DNA of 64,000 nt from the NCBI GenBank assembly GCA_965214115.1, contig CBDCAU010000002.1, positions 290,231 through 354,230 on the forward strand, written 5' to 3'. Of this stretch, positions 52,160 to 59,804 are shown piece after piece. A model generated the notes under the pieces. That model saw nothing but the letters and a program-made list of their open reading frames with translations, did not search any database and was not told the origin of the DNA. Both the position numbers and the translations under genes were made by a program. Positions within the stretch are counted from its first letter, which is position 1. Every line of letters starts with the position of its first letter. This stretch comes from Owenweeksia sp965214115 (GTDB lineage Bacteria; Bacteroidota; Bacteroidia; Flavobacteriales; Schleiferiaceae).

Positions 52160-52366
52160 ATGGAAACATTGACAGAAGAACTGACCGTAAGCAAAGAAAA
52201 CTTGCAACGCGCCGTGGAAAATATGCCTGAAAAAATCGAGCTGGAAAAATTGCTGGACACGATGGTTTTGCTGGCAAAGATTGAGCGCGGGCAGGCACAA
52301 TCGCGGGCTGGATTCACTTATAGCTATGACGAAGCGAAAAAGCGTCTCAAAAAATGGTCGAAGTAG
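52160..52366 (+). CDS. Putative antitoxin of a ParE-type module
   Basis: A 68-residue helical protein (TEELTVSKENLQRAVENMPE, then IELEKLLDTMVLLAKIERGQ) with a basic tail (YDEAKKRLKKWSK). It overlaps the toxin gene by 13 bp and precedes it, the usual antitoxin-first order. No known DNA-binding motif is clear, so the call rests on position and size. Confidence 0.75.
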   Translation: METLTEELTVSKENLQRAVENMPEKIELEKLLDTMVLLAKIERGQAQSRAGFTYSYDEAKKRLKKWSK

Positions 52367-52668
52367 AATGGACGGACGGCGCGCTCTATGATTTGGACGA
52401 GATTGGCGAATTTATCGCGCAAGACTCTCCCTTTTATGCCGACCAATACACCGACAAACTTTTCGATAAACCCCGAATCTTGGTGAAGCATCCGAAGTAT
52501 GGACACCCTGTTCCTGAACTCGGTGTTGAAAACATCCGCCAGCTCATCGAAGGAAATTACCGAATTATTTATGAGATTCTAAACGAAGACCAAATTGATG
52601 TCTTACTTGTCCAAAATTCCAATCGATTGTTGAAAAACCATCCGCGATACGCCACTTTGAAAAAGTAA
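52354..52668 (+). CDS. ParE/RelE superfamily toxin
   Basis: 104 residues: VEWTDGALYDLDEIGEFIAQ at the start, and the family core IRQLIEGNYRIIYEIL with a following LLVQNSNRLLKNHPRY. ParE-type toxins poison DNA gyrase; RelE-type members cut mRNA on the ribosome, and the sequence does not decide. It overlaps the upstream antitoxin by 13 bp and lies 11 bases before the end of gcvT on the other strand. Confidence 0.85.
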   Translation: MVEVEWTDGALYDLDEIGEFIAQDSPFYADQYTDKLFDKPRILVKHPKYGHPVPELGVENIRQLIEGNYRIIYEILNEDQIDVLLVQNSNRLLKNHPRYATLKK

Positions 52669-52679
52669 AACCGTCGCTA

Positions 52680-53756
52680 TCACACAAACGGCAACTTTAC
52701 TACCTCCGCCTCCACCGCTTTCCCACGGATTTCCACGAAAATTTTCGTCTCCGGTTTTGAAAATTCCTTTTTCACATATCCCAGTCCAATCCCTTCGTCT
52801 AAAGTAGGCGACTGTGTGCCGGAAGTCACTTTCCCGATTTCTTCGCCGCCTTCGTTTTTGATGATATAATCCTTGCGGGGAATGCCGCGATCGTTCATTT
52901 TGAACCCCACCAACTTGCGCGAAACACCTGCCTCTTTTTGCTTTTTCAGGTTTTCGGAATTGATGAAATCTTTCGAAAATTTGGTAATCCAGCCCAGCCC
53001 TGCTTCAATTGGAGACGTTTCGGAATCAATGTCATTTCCGTACAAACAAAAACCTTTTTCCATTCGCAGGGTGTCGCGAGCCGCTAATCCGGCGGGTTTT
53101 ATCCCGACCGCTTTTCCTGCTTCCATTATTTTGTTCCAAATCGCTTCGGCAGCTTGGTTTTTCATATAAATTTCAAAACCGCCCGCGCCGGTATAGCCTG
53201 TGGCCGAGATGATTACATCGGAAACTCCCGCAAACTCGCCCACCTCGAAGGTGTAGTATTTCATCCCCTCCAAATTCAAATCCGTTAAAGTGCGCAACGC
53301 ATCGGTGGCGGCAGGGCCTTGCACGGCCAGCAAGCTCATTTCATTGGATTCATCCATCAACGTGGCGCCCTCGTCATTGTGCGTTTGCAGCCAGTTCCAG
53401 TCCTTTTCGATGTTGGAAGCGTTCACCACCAGCATATAATCATTTTCGCGAAAGCGGTACACCAGCAAATCATCCACGATGCCGCCCGTTTCATTTGGGA
53501 AACAGCTGTATTGCACGCCGCCGTCGCTCAATTTAGACACATCATTGGACGTTACCTTTTGCAAAAAAACCTCTGCATTCTCGCCGCTCACGCGGAATTC
53601 GCCCATATGGCTCACGTCAAAAATGCCCACTTTCTCGCGCACGTTTTGATGTTCGGCTTTCAATCCTTCGTATTGCAGCGGCATCGAATAGCCCGCAAAT
53701 TCTACCATCCGCGCGCCCAGTTTTTGGTGCACGGCATCCAGCGCAATTTTTTTCAT
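52680..53756 (-). CDS. gcvT: Aminomethyltransferase (glycine cleavage T-protein)
   Basis: 358 residues. It has the family segments KVGIFDVSHMGEFRVSG (with the catalytic Asp region), MLVVNASNIEKDWNWL and IEAGLGWITKFSKDFINSE. GcvT transfers the methylene group of glycine to tetrahydrofolate, releasing ammonia. It stands alone here, apart from gcvH and gcvP, as is usual in Bacteroidota. Confidence 0.98.
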   Translation of the reverse strand: MKKIALDAVHQKLGARMVEFAGYSMPLQYEGLKAEHQNVREKVGIFDVSHMGEFRVSGENAEVFLQKVTSNDVSKLSDGGVQYSCFPNETGGIVDDLLVYRFRENDYMLVVNASNIEKDWNWLQTHNDEGATLMDESNEMSLLAVQGPAATDALRTLTDLNLEGMKYYTFEVGEFAGVSDVIISATGYTGAGGFEIYMKNQAAEAIWNKIMEAGKAVGIKPAGLAARDTLRMEKGFCLYGNDIDSETSPIEAGLGWITKFSKDFINSENLKKQKEAGVSRKLVGFKMNDRGIPRKDYIIKNEGGEEIGKVTSGTQSPTLDEGIGLGYVKKEFSKPETKIFVEIRGKAVEAEVVKLPFV

Positions 53757-53785
53757 AAAAATGAGATTTTAGCCAAAGAAAGGAA

Positions 53786-54190
53786 TCAGGCCGTGGCCTT
53801 GTTCACCAGTTCCACCAGTTGCTCTTCGGTGATGGGTTTTACTACGTAATCGGATATTTGTTCGATTTGCCGGGCGCGCTGTTGGTCGCGATCATCGATG
53901 GAGGAACTAACCATATAAATGGTCACTTTTTTGGGGAGCTTGGCGCTCAGCTCCGCAAATTCTTCCAAAAAATCCCAACCGTCCATAATGGGCATATTCA
54001 CGTCCAGCAAGATGATGTCGGGGATTTCCGAGGGCGTGTCCAAGTTTTGGCGCAGATAGCTCATCGCCTCTTCACCATCGGAATAAGTCAATACCCGATC
54101 GGCCAACCGCAGCATATTGATGTACTTTTCGGTGGTAAACCGATAGATTTTATCATCGTCGATAATGCTGATGGCTTCTACTTTTTTCAT
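53786..54190 (-). CDS. Single-domain response regulator
   Basis: 134 residues, a receiver domain only: acidic pocket in AISIIDDDKIYRF, phosphoacceptor Asp in IILLDVNMPIMDG, and the Lys of DYVVKPITEEQL. No output domain, so it acts through protein contacts, as CheY does. It is 34 bases downstream of a degenerate PAS-kinase gene on the same strand and is probably cotranscribed with it. Confidence 0.93.
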   Translation of the reverse strand: MKKVEAISIIDDDKIYRFTTEKYINMLRLADRVLTYSDGEEAMSYLRQNLDTPSEIPDIILLDVNMPIMDGWDFLEEFAELSAKLPKKVTIYMVSSSIDDRDQQRARQIEQISDYVVKPITEEQLVELVNKATA

Positions 54191-54224
54191 AGCTATTCTT
54201 GAGTTTTTTTTGAAATTTTAGTTT

Positions 54225-55697
54225 CTAAAATGTCAGTATCAGTTTGTGTTTGCCGTCAGCTTGACAGTGGCCGCCCATCGCTTCTACGCGCCGTTTGGCC
54301 TTTACGATTCCCGCCGGGCCGTCTATCGCGCCGTTGGCTTCCACTTTTATGCGCGTGGTGTCGCGCGCCAGTTCTTCCATATCCATAGGCAGGTTTTCAA
54401 AAGTAGCACAAAGTTGTGCCACGCCCGCTTCGTCATCCGTTTCCAAAAACACGGCGGGCCGCACCTTTGGCCGGGCTGCCGCCATCGCGCCCTTCAACAA
54501 TTCAAACACGATGGTTTCAAAAACCTTAGCTGGGTAAGGCACTTTGGGCAACTTTACAAAATTAGTTTTTATCGCCAATCCCGATAAGGATATTTCTGAC
54601 TTAAATATCGCTTTAAACTCGTCCACCTTGCCTTCAAATTCATTCAGAATCCAGCTTTTTCTTACAGAAGAATAGGATTCGGCGGCGCGCGACATTTGGT
54701 TGGCCTTGTGGAGGAGCGCCTCGCTGGCCTCGCGGATTTTGGCAAAAAAATGGTCGCGCTCGCTTTGTGTTTCGGCCCTGTCCAAGAGCGAAAATAGGAT
54801 GCTGACGTTGGCGGCCGGCCCGCGCAAACCTTGGGCGTGGTGGTTCGCCAAGTTTTCCAAATGCTGGTTTTGATGGGAAAGAACGGCTATCTTTTCTTCC
54901 GTCTGCCGGTCGTGTTCCAGCCGCTGGCTGATGTCGCGCATCAACAGCACGGCGCTTTCGGTGCGGCCTTTTTCGTTTAAGATGGGGCGCGCCGAATTTT
55001 CCAGATACAATTGCTTTTCCGTCTCGCGGTTTCGGACGTGGGTGACGTAATTATCCAGACTGGCGCCGTTCAACGCCAGCGAAAGCGGCAGTTCGGCATC
55101 CGCAATTTCGCCGCCCCCTTCCGCGCGCCGCACGCTCATTTTATACCGCACCTTAGAGAGCGTACCGTTGCGGAGTGGTGTATCCAAGATGCTTTCTGCC
55201 GCTGGGTTGTGCAGTAAAATTTCCCCTTTTTTGGAGGTCACGATGATGCCTTCGCCCAAGGTGTTCACCACCGTCTCAAAAAGTTTCTGCTTGCTGCGCA
55301 GTTCTTGGTCGGCCTCGCCCAGTTTCTTTTTCACCAAGCGCAGTTCCGATACGTTTTGCGACACCACCATCCCAAAAAGCACCTCCTCCCCTTCTCCCAA
55401 AATAGGCACGAAATGTTGCACAAAATAGCCGTCCTCCTTTTTTTGCTCTCGCGTTTGCCGCTTGCCCTGCAGGGTATCTTGATAATAAGGCGCCAGTCCG
55501 GTGGTGATTTCTGCCGGCCATATCTCAAAAAAATTGCAGCCTATAAAAGCATCTGACGCCAATCCCATTTTAGCGATTTCCTCGCCTTCCGCCAAGTGGT
55601 AGTCGTAGTTGTGGTCAAAAATATAAATGGAGCAATTGGGGATGTTCGCTGCCATTTGGCGGTACAAGTCGATTTCCGTGCCCAGCGTCTTTTCCAT
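54225..55697 (-). CDS. PAS sensor protein with degenerate histidine kinase core
   Basis: 490 residues with two PAS domains (about 10-120 and 135-260; the second contains EGIIVTSKKGEILLHNPAAE) and a histidine-kinase-like C-terminal half. The H-box aligns as A288-Q289-G290-L291-R292-G293-P294, so the phosphoacceptor His is replaced by Gln. The ATPase domain also lacks the N-box Asn (IVFELLKGAMAAAR) and the glycine loops (AIDGPAGIVKAKRR). It is probably a pseudokinase that senses and transmits by protein contact. It is followed by the single-domain response regulator at 53786 and preceded 5 bp upstream by miaE on the same strand. Confidence 0.87.
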   Translation of the reverse strand: MEKTLGTEIDLYRQMAANIPNCSIYIFDHNYDYHLAEGEEIAKMGLASDAFIGCNFFEIWPAEITTGLAPYYQDTLQGKRQTREQKKEDGYFVQHFVPILGEGEEVLFGMVVSQNVSELRLVKKKLGEADQELRSKQKLFETVVNTLGEGIIVTSKKGEILLHNPAAESILDTPLRNGTLSKVRYKMSVRRAEGGGEIADAELPLSLALNGASLDNYVTHVRNRETEKQLYLENSARPILNEKGRTESAVLLMRDISQRLEHDRQTEEKIAVLSHQNQHLENLANHHAQGLRGPAANVSILFSLLDRAETQSERDHFFAKIREASEALLHKANQMSRAAESYSSVRKSWILNEFEGKVDEFKAIFKSEISLSGLAIKTNFVKLPKVPYPAKVFETIVFELLKGAMAAARPKVRPAVFLETDDEAGVAQLCATFENLPMDMEELARDTTRIKVEANGAIDGPAGIVKAKRRVEAMGGHCQADGKHKLILTF

Positions 55698-55702
55698 TGG
55701 AT

Positions 55703-56284
55703 TTAGCCGTGTATCAATTCTTTATCACCAAAATCAGCCATCACTTCCGCTTCAAAATCCAGCAGCGCCTCCCATTTTTGATCCACCTCTTCGCGCTCGC
55801 CATATTGCCGCGCCAGTCCGATGAACATCGTATAATGGTTGGCCTCGCTGATCATCAAATTGTGATAAAAATGCTGTAATTCTTTTTCTTGGAGATTTTC
55901 GGACAGCACCTTGAACCGCTCGCAACTGCGCGCCTCGATGAGGGCGGCCACCAAAAGCCGATTCACCAACCGTACCACGCGGTCGTTGGTTTGTGAGAAA
56001 AATTTGACAATGCGCGCCACGTATTCGTCTTTCCGCTCGCGCCCCAATACGTAGCCGCGTTTCAGTATTTGTTTATGCACCATCTGAAAATGCGCCATTT
56101 CTTCCTGCGCCAGCGCGGCCATTTTTTCCACCAAATCCGAATGTTCGGGATAGGTAATCAACAGCGAAATGGCGGTGGACGCGGCTTTCTGTTCGCAAAA
56201 CGCGTGGTCGGTCAAAATCTCTTCGATGTTTTTCGCCGCGATGTCCGCCCAACGCGGGTCGGTGGGGAGTTTCAGTTTTAGCAT
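55703..56284 (-). CDS. miaE: tRNA-(ms2io6A37) hydroxylase MiaE-like
   Basis: 193 residues, a ferritin-like helical bundle with diiron ligands in E-x-x-H pairs (LAQEEMAHFQMVHKQI and MISEANHYTMF). The family opens LKLPTDPRWADIAAKNIEEI. MiaE hydroxylates the isopentenyl group of modified adenosine 37 in tRNAs and needs oxygen. It is the first gene of a three-gene strand run with the PAS protein and response regulator. The mechanistic link to them is unclear. Confidence 0.93.
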   Translation of the reverse strand: MLKLKLPTDPRWADIAAKNIEEILTDHAFCEQKAASTAISLLITYPEHSDLVEKMAALAQEEMAHFQMVHKQILKRGYVLGRERKDEYVARIVKFFSQTNDRVVRLVNRLLVAALIEARSCERFKVLSENLQEKELQHFYHNLMISEANHYTMFIGLARQYGEREEVDQKWEALLDFEAEVMADFGDKELIHG

Positions 56285-56315
56285 CGTTTTTTATTTACAA
56301 GCAGTTTTTTTATTA

Positions 56316-56416
56316 GCCACGAAGGCACAAAGGACACAAAGTTCGTAGGGGTTTTAATCAGAATTTTCGTGTAAAAACCTGAATCAAAACCTTCGTGTCC
56401 TTAGTGTCTTTGTGGC
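56316..56416. repeat. About 100-bp imperfect hairpin of the CACGAAGGCACAAAG family
   Basis: The left arm begins GCCACGAAGGCACAAAGGAC (56316-56335); the right arm, read in reverse complement, begins GCCACAAAGACACTAAGGAC. About 22 of 26 positions match, and the inner part (GGTTTTAATCAG with CTGAATCAAAACC) also pairs. The element lies between miaE and the SulP gene. A single-arm copy is at 46797. Confidence 0.85.
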
Positions 56417-56442
56417 AAAATTTTTAGAAAAATTTTGGTGGC

Positions 56443-58638
56443 CTATTCAAATTTCTCATCCAACAAAACCGCCAGCCGATTCGCAAAGCTAACCAATTGC
56501 TTTATCTCCCGCAGGGTCGCAACCCGCTCTTTTTCAAAGAGTAAGAGCGCCAAACCATTGGATTCCACGTGGTAGGATTTGTTAGATTGGAAAAAATCTA
56601 TTAAATCATCATCAAAAAATTGCATCACCTTTTCCGTTTCGTCGGATTTCAGTTCAAACGCTTTGGAAAAATCCGGATGCTTGGGAAAATGAATGTCATC
56701 AAAACCCGCCAAGTGCGCCACGCGGTGCAGCAAATTTTCTTTGTCCATCGTGAATTTGGGAATGGCCGCCGGCATTTTCAGCGCCACCATCGTGCTGTGC
56801 AGCGTTTCGCGCATTATAAATTCGCCCTCGTGGTAATCCAAATCCGCCATCACGATGTCGATTTTGCCCGCTTCGCCGTGCAGCCGGTTGCGGCCACGGT
56901 CGATGATTTTATGTTCAAAATATTGGAAACGGCTGAAATCTTCGCGGTAAAAAAACTCGATGGGCTGGTACGTCCAGCCCAGTTTTTTGGCAAACTGTTT
57001 CATCGCCTTTTGGCGTTGGTTCAGCGATTTTCCACCCGTTGAACGCGCGCCCTGTGGCAACCGCGCCGCCAGCGGGTGTTCGGAACTGGCGGCCAATTTG
57101 TCCAGCCCCACGATTTCCAAATCGCCGCCCGAGCCGCGAAAACTGTGGTAATAATCTTCCAGCCGCTCCATCACCGAATGGTCCACAAATTGGGCGAGGC
57201 TGAAATCCACGATCACTTTGGCATCGCGCGGCAGCGAATCCAGCTTCTTTTTCATCCCCATAAAATTCACAAAATTGCTGAACGCGCGCACACTCAGGTG
57301 GTACTGTTTTTCTTTTTCTTGATACAATAAAGTGTTAGGTCGAAAAACGTAGCGCGCCACCAGCTTAAACCGCTGAATAATACCTGCTTGCAAAACGAGC
57401 GTGGCAAATATTCCCGCCACGATTCCCGTAATCAAATTGGTGAAAAGGGTGGTGAAAAGCGTAATCAAAAATACCAAAAGCGGCGCCCAGCCCACCTTGG
57501 CGATGCTAATAAAAACGCGCGGCTCGGCCAGTTTGTAGCCCGTAAAAACTAAAATGGCGGCCAGCGCGGGCAGCGGCGTTTTCTGTAAAAAAGGCGCGAG
57601 AAAAATCACAAAGGCCAATAGAAAAATCCCGTGGAAAAAGTTGCTCCAACGGGTGGCCGCGCCGTTGTTCACGTTCACCGAGCTACGCGCGATAACGGTG
57701 GCCACGTTCAAACCGCCCAACAATCCCGATACCACGGTGGCCGTGCCCAGCGCGCGCAAATCCTTGTTCACGTTGCTGCGGCGCTTTTTCGGGTCGAGCT
57801 TGTCCACCGCTTTGATGCTCAACAGCGACTCAATCCCAGCGATGAAAGTGAGCGAAAACGCGGCCGTCCAAAAATCGAAATGCCCGATTTTACCAAAGTC
57901 GGGAAAACGCAGTTCTTTAATCACATTATCAGGAATGTTAATCAACAATTCCGATGAAAGCGGCGCGATGGTTTCGGGATGGCTGCGCGAAAAATAAGTG
58001 CTGCCCACCGCCAGCAACACAATCCACAATGGGGCGGGGACGCGGCGCAGCCATTTGTTGTGAATTTTGGGATACAAAATCATCAACAACAGCGAAACGA
58101 TGCCGACCACCCACGCGAGAACGGGCAGCTCGCCATTGAACAGTTTTCCCAATGTGTTCGGAAATTCCATAAAAAGCGCGATGACATTTTGCCCGTCGGG
58201 ATTGGTTTCACCGAGCATTATGTGCAGTTGCTTTCCCATTATGATGAGGCCGATGGCGGCCAGCATCCCTTGCACGGCGGCGGACGGGAAAAAATCGCCC
58301 AGCGCCCCGAAGCGGAACAATCCGAAAAGGAAAAGAAAGACGCCGGAAACGACCACCGCGCCCAGCGTGAAGAGATAACCGGCAATGGGATCGCCGCCGC
58401 CGAGGGTGGTAATGGCGGCGAAGGTGGCGGCCACCATCCCGTTGCCCGGGCCAGTAATCGTAACATTGCTTCCTCCTAAAATCGAAACGACCAAGCCGCC
58501 CGCCACGGCCGCCACCACGCCCGCAATGGGCGGCGCGCCCGAAGCCAGCGCCAACCCCAAACAAAGCGGCAAGGCGATGAGGGAGACGACGAAGCCGGGG
58601 AAGATGTCGCCGGTGATGTTTTTGAGATTGGGTTTCAA
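56443..58638 (-). CDS. SulP family anion transporter with STAS and long C-terminal domain
   Basis: 731 residues. The transport domain (about 1-430) carries the SulP signature GFVVSLIALPLCLGLALASG and has about 11 helices. A STAS domain (about 450-560, with AKVIVDFSLAQFVDHSVMER) follows. The last 160 residues are an extra soluble domain (HKIIDRGRNRLHGEAGKIDI to FANRLAVLLDEKF) that is not part of ordinary SulP proteins. Such transporters in Bacteroidota are often annotated as bicarbonate or sulfate carriers; the substrate is not evident. It is downstream (145 bases) of the universal stress gene on the same strand. Confidence 0.92.
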   Translation of the reverse strand: MKPNLKNITGDIFPGFVVSLIALPLCLGLALASGAPPIAGVVAAVAGGLVVSILGGSNVTITGPGNGMVAATFAAITTLGGGDPIAGYLFTLGAVVVSGVFLFLFGLFRFGALGDFFPSAAVQGMLAAIGLIIMGKQLHIMLGETNPDGQNVIALFMEFPNTLGKLFNGELPVLAWVVGIVSLLLMILYPKIHNKWLRRVPAPLWIVLLAVGSTYFSRSHPETIAPLSSELLINIPDNVIKELRFPDFGKIGHFDFWTAAFSLTFIAGIESLLSIKAVDKLDPKKRRSNVNKDLRALGTATVVSGLLGGLNVATVIARSSVNVNNGAATRWSNFFHGIFLLAFVIFLAPFLQKTPLPALAAILVFTGYKLAEPRVFISIAKVGWAPLLVFLITLFTTLFTNLITGIVAGIFATLVLQAGIIQRFKLVARYVFRPNTLLYQEKEKQYHLSVRAFSNFVNFMGMKKKLDSLPRDAKVIVDFSLAQFVDHSVMERLEDYYHSFRGSGGDLEIVGLDKLAASSEHPLAARLPQGARSTGGKSLNQRQKAMKQFAKKLGWTYQPIEFFYREDFSRFQYFEHKIIDRGRNRLHGEAGKIDIVMADLDYHEGEFIMRETLHSTMVALKMPAAIPKFTMDKENLLHRVAHLAGFDDIHFPKHPDFSKAFELKSDETEKVMQFFDDDLIDFFQSNKSYHVESNGLALLLFEKERVATLREIKQLVSFANRLAVLLDEKFE

Positions 58639-58649
58639 ATGGATTTAGA

Positions 58650-58740
58650 TTTTGACCTCACCTCCCGTTTATGCGGGACAGGCCCGTCCCCTTTCCTTCA
58701 AGAGAAGGGTGGCTGGGTGTAAGTAGATTGAGGAAACGGC
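58650..58740. repeat. Intergenic repeat with TCCCG...CGGGA hairpin
   Basis: TCCCG-TTTATG-CGGGA (58663-58678) is a REP-like hairpin, followed by CTTTCCTTCAAGAGAAGG (58691-58708), another short palindromic element. Both lie between the universal stress gene and the SulP gene. Confidence 0.55.
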
Positions 58741-58782
58741 GAGTTTATTTCGCATCAATATTTTTATCTAAAATGAAATCAT

Positions 58783-59637
58783 TCAATTGTTTGATTCCTC
58801 GTTGATAATCAGCAAATCACACGGCAATTCGGAAAGGATGTATTCCAAATCGTGGGCGAAAAAACGTTCAATGAGGCCGAGTTTGCTGTCGGGCGAATTC
58901 ATTATCAAAAGGTCGGCTTGGGCGGTCTGCGCGTAATGGCCGATGGTGTAGCCTTTTTTGCCAAAAATCACATTTTGGGAGATTTTCAGATGTTCGGCGG
59001 GTTCGGTTTGTTCCAAGATTTGCTGGATGCGGCTTTGCTCGCTGCTGCGGATTTCCTCTTTTTTTGCGGCGGCTTTTTTCAGGCTGCGGTCGTCCTCGAT
59101 GCGGCCGATGGCCTTGGGCGGCACTTCTTCGATGATGGACAATTCCCTTGTTTTCAGGCAATTGGCCATTTGAACTGCTTTCTTTATCGTCCGTTCGGTT
59201 TTTCCGTGCGCCAGTCCGTTCACCACGATTTTGCCGCAGTCGGTTTGCATTTTATTCGCCTTGGTGAGCAGCAAGACTGAGCATTGCGCGCGCCGCACCA
59301 AATTGCGCGCGGTGCTTCCTTTGAAAAAATAACGCAACAGTTTTTCTTTGGGCAGCGCGCCCGCGATGAGCAAATCCACTTCGTGTTTTTGCGCCGCCCG
59401 CGTCAGCGCCTCCACGGGGTCGCCGCTCTCGAAGATGACCTCCACTTCGTCCCCCGCCTGTGCGTCTCCCAATATTTTATCAAGGTCAACCTTTTGGGAG
59501 TCAGACACTTCGCCCGCGTGCACCAAAAATAGTTTTTCGCCCACCTGCTGCGTGATGCGCAGCGATTCGCGGATGTTCGCCTCCAAGTTGGGCGAAAAGG
59601 CGATGCCCGTGGCGATGTGGCGGAAGGGTTTTTTCAT
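58783..59637 (-). CDS. Universal stress protein (tandem UspA domains)
   Basis: 284 residues with two UspA-type domains. The first (residues 5-125) has the strand pattern HIATGIAFSPNLEANIRESL and the nucleotide-binding-like end GSTARNLVRRAQCSVLLL. The second (about 135-280) ends in AHDLEYILSELPCDLLII. Usp proteins bind ATP or act as regulators under starvation and stress. It is probably the first gene of an operon with the SulP transporter, a pairing that suggests a regulatory role on the transporter. Confidence 0.9.
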   Translation of the reverse strand: MKKPFRHIATGIAFSPNLEANIRESLRITQQVGEKLFLVHAGEVSDSQKVDLDKILGDAQAGDEVEVIFESGDPVEALTRAAQKHEVDLLIAGALPKEKLLRYFFKGSTARNLVRRAQCSVLLLTKANKMQTDCGKIVVNGLAHGKTERTIKKAVQMANCLKTRELSIIEEVPPKAIGRIEDDRSLKKAAAKKEEIRSSEQSRIQQILEQTEPAEHLKISQNVIFGKKGYTIGHYAQTAQADLLIMNSPDSKLGLIERFFAHDLEYILSELPCDLLIINEESNN

Positions 59638-59723
59638 CAGGGGAATGAGAGGCCGTAAAATTAAGGGGCGGGGGATAAATGGAAGGGATTAGCGTTTGGC
59701 GCAGTTTGAGTTTTTTATAAAAG

Positions 59724-59751
59724 AAAAAGCTGCCCGATGTGGGCAGCTTTT
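59724..59751. terminator. Intrinsic terminator
   Basis: AAAAGCTGCCC-GATGT-GGGCAGCTTTT, an 11-bp perfect stem. It lies downstream of the T9SS gene (59805) on the - strand and is followed there by TTTTTC, so it is that gene's terminator. It may also work for + strand read-through. Confidence 0.88.
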
Positions 59752-59804
59752 ATTGTTGCTGATTTGAGACAAAAGCTTTTGAGCAATTGCTTTAAAAAGC
59801 TAAA

